Shown here: positions 32,689-44,304 of the stretch, one piece after another | Numbering within the stretch: the stretch's first letter is position 1 | How the letters are laid out: every line of letters starts with the position of its first letter | NCBI GenBank assembly: GCA_951799425.1 | Contig: OX637402.1 | Span: forward strand, 7,406,001-7,470,000 | Origin: Ilex aquifolium | Taxonomy: Eukaryota; Streptophyta; Magnoliopsida; Aquifoliales; Aquifoliaceae | Direction: 5' to 3' | Length of the DNA stretch: 64,000 bases | The notes under the pieces: generated by a model | The model's input: the letters and a program-made list of their open reading frames with translations, nothing else | Database searches by the model: none | Told to the model about the DNA's origin: nothing | Translations under genes and position numbers: made by a program

Positions 32689-33529
32689 CGTAGAGTTTGA
32701 ATGAGCGTTTATGATACTGAAATCAATGTTTATGCTTAATTAACAGCTTCTGGTTACTTTTTTGATCTCTTTTTGGAGTTGGGTTTGTGTTTTCCTTGAC
32801 TTTGGGGGGCCTCTCCAAGGTAATTTGGGAGGACTATTTCGAAATGTGGCCTTTTTGTACTTAATTTTAGTGCTTGATTTTTTGTTCCAATTCTCTATAT
32901 TTGTGATTTAAGCTCATGATATGAAGTTGGTCATTCCTACTTACTTTTTATCAGTTGCTCCTGAGTGGCTAGCCTAATTTTTAATATGGTAGTCTTTGTT
33001 TTCCGATGCATTTAGCTTCTTTAAGAAATTTGTCTGCTAACCCTTAATTAACACACTGCTTTTTTTTTTTGTTTAATTTTATATTTCATGAGTTTCAAAT
33101 TCGGGGGTCTTTGTTGAAACTAGCTTATAAAGTTATTGCTTCTGTATGAGTTAGTTGTTTTCTATATGATATCTTTCATTTTCTCTTTATGGGTGTTTAA
33201 TCTTCGTTAAGGTTATTGAGAAATTATGGTTTTTTTAGGGTGGTCAATTCTGTAGCTTCAATTTATTGGGTTATTTGTTTTGTTCAGACACAACTGTGAG
33301 GGAGAGGTATCTGGTTCTGGCTACTTCTGTTTTATGGCTGAATAATAAAAGGGTTGACTGATGGAGGAGTAGTCTTCACCCAATTTTATTTATCTTCTTG
33401 TTTCCTTGTTATGGAGATTGGTTTGTCTCTCCTTTTGCTTCTTGTAATTCTGTTTTGTTCATAAATAAATTTTTTTATTTTGATTATAAAATGAGCTGGG
33501 TTTTATTATAAAAAAAATATATTAATTAT

Positions 33530-33797
33530 CATTACCGGCGTTTAAATAAACGCCGGAAAAAAGTAGTTCAAAAATAATAATTACTGGCGTTTAAATAAAC
33601 GCCGTAAAATAGCTCCGGTCACCGAAATCTTAAAAGGAAGTCGTCGATTAAATAAGCGTCGTTTTGTCGGTTAGCAAACGTCACTTTAGTTTTTGTGGCG
33701 TTTAATTATACGCCGATAATTTTTCCGACGGTGGTTTCGACGGCGTTAACAATAAACGTCAATAATAATATTTTGCGGCGTTTATTAAACGCCGGTA
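33530..33797. repeat. CACTA right subterminal repeat region
   Basis: Several inverted pairs such as CCGGCGTTTAAATAAACGCCGG and single GCGTTTA or TAAACGCC motifs on both strands, the usual transposase-binding arrangement of CACTA elements. A matching, sparser region lies at 30815-30960. Confidence 0.85.
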
Positions 33798-33821
33798 AAA
33801 GTCTTTTTTCTTGCGGTGCTT

Positions 33822-34295
33822 AGAGCTTTCCCATCATTGTAATTAATTTTTCCCACATCAATTTTTATTTGTTAATTATTTTGCACAAGACCTTTTCACC
33901 CACTCTAAGTCCAATTAGGGTTTACAAAGACATCGATCTGCACAACCTTAATTTCCTTCATCACTTAAGAGGGTTTTGACTTATAGAAACAACCAATTGA
34001 AAAGAAGCAGCACGAGCTTCAAGGCCATTAAGAGCGTATTTCAATATTAGAGAGCACTACATAATTTTTTATTAAGAAAAATAAAGAATTTGGTGACCAA
34101 GTTATAAGTTATATAGTGGTACAACTGGAAATAATTGAGCCTTCTAAAGGTCTTTTAATTTTTCTAAATTCACAAGACTTTAGCAAGCCGAGTGTGCAAG
34201 ACGGTGGGTCAAATAAGTGTACAACTGAGGTGGGCTAATCCGAACTCAGCCCGAAAGAAATTTGTGTTTGGGTTGAATTTTTTAAAACTTGGGTG
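33822..34295. other. Non-coding, no recognised feature
   Basis: AT-rich sequence with no ORF. The last part (GGGTTGAATTTT, CAGCCCGAAAG) belongs with the sequence resuming at 36484, because the 34301 solo LTR interrupts it. Confidence 0.4.
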
Positions 34296-34300
34296 GGGTT

Positions 34301-36478
34301 TGTAAGACCCCGTATTACAATTAAAGATGGATAATATTATCTTACGAGTTCTCCTAAGATGAATAAAATTATGGTAGAAACTTAGAATCATTTTTGAAAT
34401 ATTGATTATAAAGTTTGAGTGTCGCGCGTATTTACTTTCAGGTTGAATTGAGTTTTGGAGATGTTTAAGTTTGAGAAGGATGGCTAAGTAATTTTATAAA
34501 TATTTGTAGGTCAAAATAAGGTTTCCATTGAATCTAGCAGGTCAAAAAATAGTGGATGAGGTTTTATGAGTTGAATTAGAAGGTTAGAAGCATTCTAGAG
34601 TTAAAACAAATTTTAGAGAGGATTTTGGTAGAAAGGAATTTGACATAATCTTAGTATTTTAGCTATACCATTTTACTCTAATGTCTGATTATTCTAAAAT
34701 TTTTATAATAGAAACTAGAATTCATGGGCTACAAAAGTGTATTTCACGAAAATGTCCTAAACTGACCTCTAACTAGGCCAAAATTGTCTTGTAAGTTCAA
34801 GTAAAAACTGGAGTCCATTCATACGCGAATGGATCCGTTCAAACGACAATTAGTCCCAGTAATTTGGTGTCTAAAAAAAACCTCTGATGGAAAAGCAAAA
34901 GTACTAGGATCAAACGACGTTCGAATGCCCAATATTACGTTCGAACGTCCTGTAAATAGTTTGAACGTACTATCGCGATTTTGAGTATCAGGTCTACGCT
35001 AATTAGACTATTTTCTCATCCTATAAATACCTAAGAACGACTCCCCTAGCCCTATTTTATCAGTTCTTAACCCTAGAGAACCTTAGAGAGCAAGAGAAAA
35101 GAAGAAAAACACAAGATTGAAGGAGGATTCTCACGTTAGAACGGATCAAACACGCTAGGTTTATACACAAACTACGGAATCAAGGTAGGGGTTTCTTCCT
35201 AAACTTGTTCATTGAGGCTAGGATTAATGTATATATATGTTTTGACTCTAAATTGTATATATATGTTATGAAATCATTGTTTCTTGATTTTCTTGTAAAT
35301 CATATCATATCTTGAATGAGGATTTCATTTGATAGCCAGAAAAGCTATCGTTCGTGTTACTAAAACCCCAGTTTTTAAGATATATAAATTTTACCCTTAA
35401 TATTCCATTGTTCTTGATTTACAAACTCTAGTGTTTTATCTGAACAATATAATTATATTACTTGATGATCTCTTGCATATTTTCTTGAGTTGTTATGTTG
35501 GAAACATACCTGTGGAATTATGGTTTTTGGTTTACCTGTGATTTGGTAAATTGGTTTGGTATTATATCTCTTGTGGATGTTTTGATGAACATGGGTGATT
35601 GTTGACCGGGTATCGTAGAATGGGTAGATGTGTTTCTTACTCTGAGTGGGTTTGAAGGTTTCCTACCTCTCGTAGTGGTGTTGGTGGCTTGCGAGGACTA
35701 AACTATTATTCGCTTACGGGTATCGAGGTTGAGGGCTAGTATACTATTTCTGGGTTGGATTCGTCACTGCCAATGCGTTGGTATACCCTTTTCCAAAAGT
35801 TGTGTATCCTTACGAGAATTGGGTCTGTGTATGTAGGCCAAGATGTTGTCAATGTGTGTATTCATGCTAAGTCTTGCTACATACCTGAGATACAGTGTTG
35901 ATAATAGTTTGTTGTTTGAAAGTTGGTTTTGCTTCTTCATTTAATTTATTGTTACTACGTAAACGTGAGATCTGATGAACTGTCACTATTTTATTTCAAA
36001 ATTTTATATAAAATATTTTGTAAAATGAAACCGACATATTTTATATGTTTTCAAAATATTGTTAAAGCTTGAGAGGATTTTCCTATAGAACTTACTACTC
36101 ACCCTTATAAATAACATCTTTTTCAGATTAAGGTCTAGAGGAAGAGTTAGGATTAGATGAGAGCATGTAAATTGGGAAGCTCAAATTGATGGGAACATGG
36201 ATCCTGAGGTGGACGTTTAAAGCTATTTCCTTTATGTTCTAGATTAAGAGGTTAATTTTGAGACAATGTTAAAGATAATATTTTATTTATTCCGCTAGAA
36301 GATAATATTTGATTTTTGGATGTAATTGTCATGAGTTGGCGTATTTGTTTTGGACGATGCCTTAGTTATTATGGATGATGAATGAAAGTTTTTTTATTTA
36401 TGGATTTTATTAATTGCTCTCATGATATGAATTGTTATAGATAGTAATGTCTTTTAGGGTAGATTTTGGGGCGCTACA
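34301..36478 (+). repeat. Solo LTR, Tekay type (2178 bp, TSD GGGTT)
   Basis: Starts TGTAAGACCCCG, ends GGGGCGCTACA, flanked by GGGTT at 34296-34300 and 36479-36483. TATA box CTATAAATAC at 35021-35030. Same family as the LTR at 56877-59434: shared TCAAGGTAGGGGTTTC and TTGTTCATTGAGGCTAGG about 160 bp after the TATA. Palindromic CGTTCGAACG-type motifs lie at 34830-34970, just upstream of the TATA box. Confidence 0.92.
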
Positions 36479-36483
36479 GGGTT

Positions 36484-37415
36484 GGGCAAAAAATCATCAA
36501 CCTGAATTCTTGGGTTAACGCTTCAGGTTCACAAGTTCGACCCGAGCTCGGACCAAATTTTCAAAAATCAAGTTCAACCCAAATTCAACCTACTATACTA
36601 ATATAATTTGAATCCTTACATAAGAATTAAAGAATATATATATATATATATATATATAATAGTGTGTTACTCACTCTCATTAAAAAGTTTTTATAGCAGT
36701 AAAGGGAGTGCAAGTTCCCTTGTTGAACCGATGTGGAATGTTGAATAAAGAATAAAAGAAGATGTCTAATTCATAATCCTACATCAGTTGGAAACAAAAA
36801 CAAAGTTTATCCCTCTTCTTCTATATAAAGAAGACACCTCCAAGTGGCTTATGTCTAGCTTGGTTTTCCATTGGGCTTGTGTCAATTTAATAATAGAGTT
36901 AAAGGTATTAACATTTAGGATTCCTTATCTAACATGAAAATTGAACTCAATTTCATAACTTGGGCTCAACCCGAATTCAACTCAAGCCCGAGAAGGCAGT
37001 ACTTGGGTTGAGGTGTTTTTGATTGAGGTCGGTTCAGGTTGAGCTCAAGATTCAGAGTATTATAATTTGGATTGGGCTTGAGTTGGCCTCTCAACCTGTC
37101 CAAGTCGTATCCCTAGGGTCAGACAATAGACTAGTCCATTCTGGCAAGCCACAAATAAAGCCGATGGCCTATCCAACAAGTAGGCCAGACTGACCCATTG
37201 CTCAATAGGGCACAGGACAATTGGATTAGACAAAAAACCATGGGCCATTGGAAGAGGCATACTAGACCAGGATAAATAGTAGGCCAAACTTGATTTATTG
37301 GAGGATTAGTTGTGGTGGGTCTACTATTATCAAAAGGGTCTAGGGTCCACATGAAAAGCAAAAGATATGCAGGGAGTTGTTACTACCAAATCCATTAAAT
37401 AGTATGGGGCATGTA
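36484..37415. other. Non-coding repeat-like DNA with an (AT)n microsatellite
   Basis: No ORF supported. Many GGGTTGAGC/GCTCAACCC-like words (36484-36600, 36960-37110) suggest an old inverted-repeat element into which the 34301 LTR inserted. (AT)12 or so at 36634-36658. Confidence 0.45.
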
Positions 37416-37424
37416 AATATTTTA

Positions 37425-38488
37425 GGAAAAACTTCATTTGTCCCCCTCATGGTTTACCCCAATTGTAGATAACTTCCATGAAGTCTTAAAATAGCACATA
37501 ACCCGCTTGTGGTTGTGGGATTAAAACGCACAGTCAAATTTTCCATTCAATTTAACGATCTATATTACTCACGCACCCACTATGCAATTTTGTATAAACA
37601 AAGTACTGTAACTGGTCAAAAATACCCTCAAGTTGTCCCTTACTTTCTCTCATCTCTCATCTCTCTCATCTTCCCTCTACGACTATTGAATAAAGTATTA
37701 AACCAACCTGAGATTTGATGGCAAGCAGAGGATGGAACCACCTTCAATGGTAATTCAGTTTCAACTCTGATTTTCAAGTTCTATTGATATTTTGGTTGTT
37801 TTCCAGGTTGACTCAATTCTGATTTTTGGTTTGATTTCATTTTGGTTCAATTCATCAAATTTTTGTTGGATTCTATTTCTATTTGCAATTTGGGTTCGAT
37901 TCCATATTGGTTCAATTTTGATTTTGGTTTGATTCATAAAAGTTAGGTTTGATTCTAATTTTTATGTGCTAGTTTAGTTCGATTTCGTTTAGTTTAGTTG
38001 TGATCATCAGTTCGATTTTGATGTTCTATAGCAATATTGGTTTGATTCTTATTTTGAATTGATTTTGGTTTAATTCTGATTTTTGATTGGGATATTTTGT
38101 TTCTATTTTTCGGTAGTGATTTGTGTTTGGGTTGCTGGGACTGGTGATTGGTGCTGGTGCATTGAGTGATGTTAGTTCCTTGAGTGGTGAAGATGTCGTT
38201 GTTGGTATGGTGCATTAAGTGGTAGTGTAAAGAGTGGGTTGCGGTGGGTGGTGATGGTGCAGTGTGTGTCGGAGTTGATGTGGCTGTCGGAGTTAATTTG
38301 GAGTTGATTCTATTTCATAAGTTAAAAATAAAGTGATGGGTAATTTGGTCATTTTATGATTTACAGTTAACAAAGTTAAGTGTGCATTTTAGTGCAACAA
38401 CCAGAAGAGGGTTACGTGTCATTTGAAGACTTCAGGGAGATTATCTGCAATTGAGGTAAACCTTGAGGAGGTAAAATGAAGTTTACCC
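37425..38488. mobile_element. Mutator-like element (MULE), non-autonomous, 1064 bp
   Basis: Long terminal inverted repeats of about 110 bp: left GGAAAAACTTCATTTG, right (reverse complement) GGGTAAACTTCATTTT, continuing through CTCATGGTTTACC / CTCAAGGTTTACC. The 9-bp AATATTTTA is directly repeated at 37416-37424 and 38489-38497, the TSD length of Mutator. The interior is a T/G-rich repeat of GATTTTGGTTTGATTC-like phrases followed by a TGG-rich part, with no transposase or recognisable gene piece. Confidence 0.92.
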
Positions 38489-38689
38489 AATATTTTACAA
38501 ATGGTTCCTCCGTTTCTCATTGGCTGGTTATCTATCTAATATTACAATTAAAAGTTAAATTTTCAATTTATAAAAACACAACAACGATTAATATTAATGC
38601 AATTCTCATCTATTTTGATCAAATAGTAAAAAATTTATCCTAAACTTTTTTTTTTACACAAAACTATCATTTCTTTTTTGTACGACCCT

Positions 38690-38870
38690 CAATACCAGAC
38701 AACTCAACCAATACACGCTCTAATACTAAACAATTATACTAATCCACACTTATTTCTTTCTTCTCTCTTTCTTACATCTCTTATTTTCTCTCTGTTTATT
38801 TTAATTTTAAATTGTGTCATTAAAATAAAATATATAAAATATTATTTTAAATATAAATATTGTGTGATTA
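38690..38870. repeat. Dispersed repeat, copy 1
   Basis: Reverse complement of 48770-48910 at moderate identity (shared TTTCTCTTATTTTCTCT, TTTAATTTTAAATTGT, TTTAAATATAAATATT). Probably a small MITE-like family; ends not defined. The rest of 38498-39321 shows nothing beyond AT-rich DNA and the 3' flank of the gene. Confidence 0.5.
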
Positions 38871-39321
38871 GAATGTCTTCACACACAGGGTTTTTATTAA
38901 TATTAAAGTATTTGCCGAATTAAATAAAGGAAATTATCTATAAACTGCCAAAATTTGCCATGAATGAAATTATGTCTTGTGACAAACAAAGTAGACCGCA
39001 ATGTCTGATCGACACGCTGGGTCCATGAATTCTATAGACTTTAACATGTGCTTCAACATCAACATCACGTGACATCCCCAACAACCAATATTCTATTTTT
39101 AATAACCTTTTTTTAATCTTTTCCATCTGCCAATTAAAGGACAGCAGAAAGTAGAAAATGGATGAACTTCTAGAAAGAACAATTCTTCTTTCACAATTTT
39201 GGACATTTTCCACAAAATGTACACGCAAGCCATTGGAGGAAAATGGGCATGCCTGTTCTTGTACCGGCTCATTTTAACACCAATAACCCTGCAATATTAA
39301 AGTATATATTACTACATACAT

Positions 39322-40452
39322 TCATACCAACAAATTTCCGACAACATTCCGGTGGTTTCTCTCAAGAAATCCCTCTAAAATTACCTTCTTCTTGTACTCG
39401 TTGGAATTTAAGTAGAGATTACCAGAACTGAAACTTTTTTTGACGATAGCATTTGGTTCAGCTGTTGCTCTAAAACTAGGGACCAAATAAAGCCATGCAC
39501 ACGTACAAAGAATGGCACATAACTTACCCCAAAAAGCCATTATTAGTAGGATCACCATTATAATTGACATCCCAATAATGGGTTCAAATTTGCCACCGAA
39601 TGATTCTGTTTTCTTATGTGACGTATATTCAATGGGCCGAGAATTTTTGGCCGTGTCAGCCGGTGCTTTCTTCTGCTTTCGCGATGGAAAGGAGGCAGAG
39701 TGAGACAAACTGACGGTAGTTTGACATACCTTATATTCGTTTTTCGATGATTCTGAATATCTGATACAAGTTTTCTTAGTTATCTTTTTCTGGCTAGATC
39801 CCCTTTGACATGTGTCCTCCTCCACCAATTCCGGTTGATCCAAACTTTTGAGGCTTTCTAGGATTATGTTTTGGACATTTCCGTACCTTGTCTGAATCAA
39901 ATGATTATAAAATGATTCAGTTATGCTAAATTAATAAGCATAGGATCTCATACGGTCATAACTTAAAAAGAATTGCTAGTTATCACCAATTTGCTAGATT
40001 GCGCCAAAAGTATTTGGGTGGCTTGTTTAATTACAACATATATTTTCTATATTTTCTATACGAAAGAAAACTTATAGCATAGTACATACCTTTTGGGGTT
40101 TCTCTGGCACAATTAGATCCGGCAACACTGCCGGTATCTCACAAGGCATTATGTCGTTGACCGAGGTATGACGTTTGGAAGAGACCTTCTTGACTGATCT
40201 CAACACCATAATTTCCCTACCCCGGTTGTCCTTTCCCGATAAGGTGGCATCAACCGGAACGGTTTTGACGGTGGATTTCTTCATTCGGAACCGTGACCAA
40301 GAAAACCATCGGGTGTTTTCCCGGATACCGGATTTGACACTCTCAGGAAACGGGTTTTTCTCAGAAACTTTCCCGTAAGATCCGAAACAACCCAGGAAGC
40401 AGATGCTTTTGGGTTGTTCTGTCTTCCCAGTGCTATCTTGGGATTCAGCCAT
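39322..40452 (-). CDS. Host gene, two exons, uncharacterised protein of 310 aa with C-terminal membrane segment
   Basis: Exon 1 is 40090-40452 and exon 2 39322-39891; the 198-bp intron has donor AAG|GTATGT and acceptor TGATTCAG|ACA, both in phase 0. The start ATG (TTCCATGGCT) has a good context and a TATA box lies 111 bp upstream. The N-terminal part has a Cys-rich CFLGCFGSYG, then RWFSWSRFRMKKSTVKTVPV; the middle is basic and Ser-rich. Residues about 226-259 are strongly hydrophobic (GMSIIMVILLIMAFWGKLCA then ILCTCAWLYLVP). The C-terminus is KKKVILEGFLERNHR. This looks like a tail-anchored or single/hairpin membrane protein with a cytosolic basic region. I cannot name the family; codon use and splice sites are unlike the surrounding repeats, so I regard it as a real gene. 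Confidence 0.82.
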
Positions 40453-40562
40453 GGAAGAGAGAGAAAGTAGTGGGCATGGAGGGTTTTGTAGACTGATTTG
40501 GCTGTCTTGTGCGTCGCTGGCTTGCTGAACTCATTACTACGACCACCTCTATGTGAGAAATT

Positions 40563-40570
40563 GATTTATA
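40563..40570 (-). promoter_or_regulatory. TATA box of the host gene
   Basis: Minus strand TATAAATC (within ACTATAAATCAAT), 111 bp upstream of the ATG, leaving a leader of about 80 bp that contains a CT-rich stretch. Confidence 0.6.
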
Positions 40571-40615
40571 GTATTTATCTAAGAAGGGTAATTTACCAAT
40601 CAAACCATTTAACGA

Positions 40616-41216
40616 AGATGCACAAAATAGTTTTATACAAGATCAACAATTGAGTGTATAATAAAGTGTAATTAATGTTAATAGAGCGATCAATGACAAT
40701 AATGTAAATATCGGATCAACACACAGATATATAATGGTTCGCTTCGAGTCACCTCCACTTTGGGAAACAGCAACGGTGACCGGGAATCCTTTATTGATGA
40801 AATAAGGTGAACGGGAGAAAGAGAGCAATCAATGGTTAGCTTCGGAGAGAGATACAATAGCTAGGAGATAGAAAAGATATGTGAGGAGTGTGTAGAGAGG
40901 TGTAGAGATGTCTCAAGAGGTCCTCTCTCATGTAGAGAAAGTTTACAATTTATAGCCATAGAGTCTTGGTTAAAGCGGTGACGTGAGGGCAAATGTACTA
41001 ATTCTCTAGGTAGCTACAAAAGGTAAGTGTCATAAGAAGTTGTCTTAATCTTTGAGAGTGAGTATCCTGATAATTACTTCCCACGTGCTCTAATTATTCT
41101 TGGATTCCTTGGACCATGGGTTAGATCGAATTCACGAACTAAACTTAACATGTCTTTTAGCTGATTTGGGCTTACTTGATTTATCGGACCTGGCCCAATT
41201 AATTTTAGGCTCATCA
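40616..41216 (-). repeat. Solo LTR-like repeat, copy A (copia-like), upstream of the host gene
   Basis: Homologous along its length with 48911-49493. Shared landmarks: ATGCACAAAA start, CTCCACTTTG, ACAATTTATAG, CCCACGTGC, end CTCATCA. On the minus strand it carries GGCTATAAATTG, so its own promoter would point toward the gene at 40452. No matching TSD found, so it is old or truncated. Confidence 0.65.
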
Positions 41217-42705
41217 GCAGGTCTCAAATTTTTTCCTAAAACTTAATTGAAACAATCAAGTCCTCATAGTTTTATTGAGTTTTATAATATATTAAATTGA
41301 TATGGGAGAGCGTAGCCACGCAATAAACATGTCACTCATTTAAAAGTTTATATCTTTTTTTTTTAAATATAAGTTCGCCAAATAGTTATTATATTTTATC
41401 TTCTGTCTAGTCTAATTTGATTTAATCAAATGACAGATTAAAAATAAGAATGAGAGAAACAACGATAATTAGGTAACATTTAATGATCATAAGTTAGAAT
41501 TATGCTTTTTGACGGGACAAGAATACTCCTATAATACGTGATTCATTTCTGACAAGCCAAATTAATAGATTTAGTTTGATAGACTAAATTGAAATTTAAT
41601 TTAAACTTTTAATATTTAATATTACAATTGGAATTCCACGAATACAAATTGAAAATAGGTTCATATTTAGAGGCGTAAAATATAAATTACCCTTTATCGA
41701 ATATACTCGGCAGAAATTCCTAATAGGTTTCCGTAGTTGCCCTACCAACTGAGATTGGCATTTGTATATATGGCCAGAGGAGGAGGGATGGGATGACTTG
41801 GACTTCGTGACAGAGTCGTTCTTTATACACGTTTTCGCCTTCTCCACGTTTTCACCAATTCCTGCCTTTCCTTGTCAGGCAATTCAATGGGCTTAAATCG
41901 TCATTTAAGGGCATGTTTATTTCATGGCTTTAGATTTGTTTCATAGAGTGATTTTTGTTAAAATAGTTTAATATATCATTTTATTTCTTGTTTGGTTACA
42001 GATTTCTTGCGCAATATTTCAATCCCAGCCCGAAATAGACTCGCAAGTAAAATTCATATATATTGTTTCGACAAACCCATGGGGGGTGGGTGGGTTTAAA
42101 CCAATTTCATACCAAATATCTTTGATTAGTCTGTGTATATCATTTAGATTTGTGTCACTTACCAAATTTGAGATTAGATATAGTATATGAACAAAACTAT
42201 ACAGACCTAAAAAACTGATTTAAAAACTTGACTTGATGATGTGATTGTTATATTTGTTATTGATTTAACTGTGGATACCAGTATTTGTTGGGATCCACTA
42301 CCTATTCAATAATAGTGATACATCAACTAAAAATTTTAAGCCAATTTTTTAAAAATATTTAGCATTTTTCATAAACCATTATTTAGTATTATGCAAATAC
42401 CTACAAGTCGGTCAATTTTTCATTGGATGGATGCAAGTGAATAAAATTTCCGTTAAAACAAACCAATTCACTGGGTTTAATTGGGGATCAACTCATTACG
42501 GCCTTAAAATTTTTCATTCAAGACTGGCTTATATGACATATATTTTTAATCTTAAAGTAGACTTGAATTCGAAATTATAAATTGATTAGTAATCAAAGGC
42601 CTTGTAAAAAGTCAACTTACTTGAGGTCGGGTCAACTAATGAATCATAATTATTTTACCTAAATCCAAAGTATACTATGAAGCTCGTAGAATCTCCATAG
42701 AGTTA
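41217..42705. other. Non-coding AT-rich DNA, nothing recognised
   Basis: Short ORFs only (for example 41596-41847) without domain-like features. No repeat ends or RNA gene seen. Confidence 0.4.
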
Positions 42706-43790
42706 GGTGCTGTTTGGTAATTTCATGTTTTTTTTTTTTTATGACAAAAAAAAAAATAAAAAGGCGTTTAGAGAATGTTTTTGTTTTTGTTTTAACTGCT
42801 CTGTTTTGAAAATAAAGTCAAAATATGGAAACATAAAAAAAGATGTTTTTGAAAGAAAAAAAAAACATGCGGATGGTCCAACCCCATTTTAATGAGGTTT
42901 GGACTTTGAACCACCTTCACAGCAAAATAACTTCTTTTGTTTTTTTTTTCGTTACCCTATAAAAAGCCAACAAGCATTTCAGATGAAGCTCCTCCAGCTT
43001 GAGCGATCTCTCCAACTCTCTCTCTATCTATCTCTCACGTCTATGGGATCTCTCTCAATCGGCGAAGCGTTGGCTTCGCTTCTCTCTGGAGATGCTCACC
43101 TTTCCAATTTTTTTCAAATTTAGGCTTTTTTTTTTTTTTTTTTGCGGATTTAGGGATTTTTCTTCATCTGTATTTTGTTGTTGTTGATTTCAACATGTGT
43201 TTATGTATGCATATTTGTGTTTGTGTGTATTGGTGGTGGTGGTGGTGGACTAGTGTTGGTAGTGGGTTCTGGGTGGGTTGGGTGGTGGGATTTCGGGGCT
43301 GGTGGTGCTAGGTTTTGGATTGGTTGGGTGGTGAGTTTTCGGTGGTTGGGTGGTGGCTAAACTGGAGTGGTGGTGGTGGTTTTTTGGTGGTATTAGTGAT
43401 GGGTTGAGTGATGAGTTTTCGGTGGTTGATGGTTTTTTGGTGGTATTAGTGGTGGGTTGAGTGGTGGGTTTTCGGTGATGTTGGTGGTGGCTGAACATAT
43501 GGGTTGGTGGTTTGTTTTGGAATGGTGGAGAATTTGGTGGCTAGTTGGAGTGGGCTTTCGGTGATTTGGGTGGAGATGTATTTAGGATTAAAAAATTGAT
43601 TAAAAAAACATAAACACTATTATAATATCAAACATATTTTTTATTTTTGTTTTCATAATTTCTTAAATATAAATGATTACTAAATATATTTTATATTTTG
43701 AATTTTCATCACAGAAAAACCAAAAACTAGTTTTATTTTTTTTATCTATAAAAAAAAGCATAAAAACAAAAATATTACCAAACGCACCCT
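42706..43790. mobile_element. Terminal-inverted-repeat element (hAT-like MITE), about 1.1 kb
   Basis: Left end AGGTGCTGTTTGGTAAT, right end reverse-complemented GGGTGCGTTTGGTAAT, followed on both sides by A/T-rich tracts with ATGTTTTT or ATTTTTGTTTTT. This type of end is common in plant DNA elements. I could not find a clear TSD. The interior has a CT-rich leader-like stretch (42985-43100), a T-run of about 18 (43126-43143) and a G/T-rich TGG repeat (43225-43560), none coding. Confidence 0.55.
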
Positions 43791-43932
43791 TAATTTGAAG
43801 ATGAGCAATTCGTTAAAATCCACCAAGTACAACATATTTATGAAGTCAAAGTCTTGTAGGTCCAGCTGAAAAACCAAGTAAACTGATGGAGATCGAATTC
43901 AGCCAAATAAGCAACACAAATTATATTTACAT

Positions 43933-44300
43933 ACTAGTCATTACCCGTACCTGAAGGCACTATATAACTCATAAAAAAATCGAAAGTAATTGTTCATCTT
44001 GAAAAAGAAAATGGGTCAAAAAAATTCATACCAATTCTTTTAAAATGATCTAAAACATATTGTCGATCATATCCTTCATATTAATAGAACTATCCAAAAA
44101 ATGTATAAAACAAATTCTCCAAAACAACATCACATATACAAATACCTCGGGCAAAAAAAAAAAACAATAAATACTAATGAAATTTAATAAAATTTATAAT
44201 TTTTAAGTAATAAATAAAATATTGTTCATTTATAAGACGTATGAATTTATCACCATTCAACCAAATAACATAACGTAATTATAAATTCAATTACTTGTTA
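43933..44300 (-). repeat. Helitron-like 3' end module, copy 1
   Basis: Minus strand ends GGTACGGGTAATGACTAGT: a short hairpin (GCCTTCAGGT) then the CTAGT terminus expected of Helitrons. The following 350 bp match 45329-45700. The 5' end and flanking A/T insertion site are not clear. Confidence 0.45.
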
Positions 44301-44304
44301 TGTT

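Larger units (their letters stand above)
30787..33818. mobile_element. CACTA (En/Spm-type) DNA transposon, non-autonomous, with captured gene pieces
   Basis: The left end reads CATTACAAGAA and the right end, reverse-complemented, CACCGCAAGAA; both match the CACTACAAGAA-type terminus. The flanks are CTT at 30784-30786 and 33819-33821, the 3-bp TSD expected for CACTA. Subterminal regions are full of short inverted GGCGTTTAAATAAACGCC motifs (left 30815-30960, right 33530-33797). No transposase is encoded. The interior holds a CAMTA-like exon, another exon-like piece, and CT-rich leader-like sequence (31025-31160). Confidence 0.88.

Noticed and set aside
43175-43498. Gly/Val- or Pro/Thr-rich ORFs on both strands
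   Set aside because: They are translations of a TGG-rich repeat inside a TIR element.
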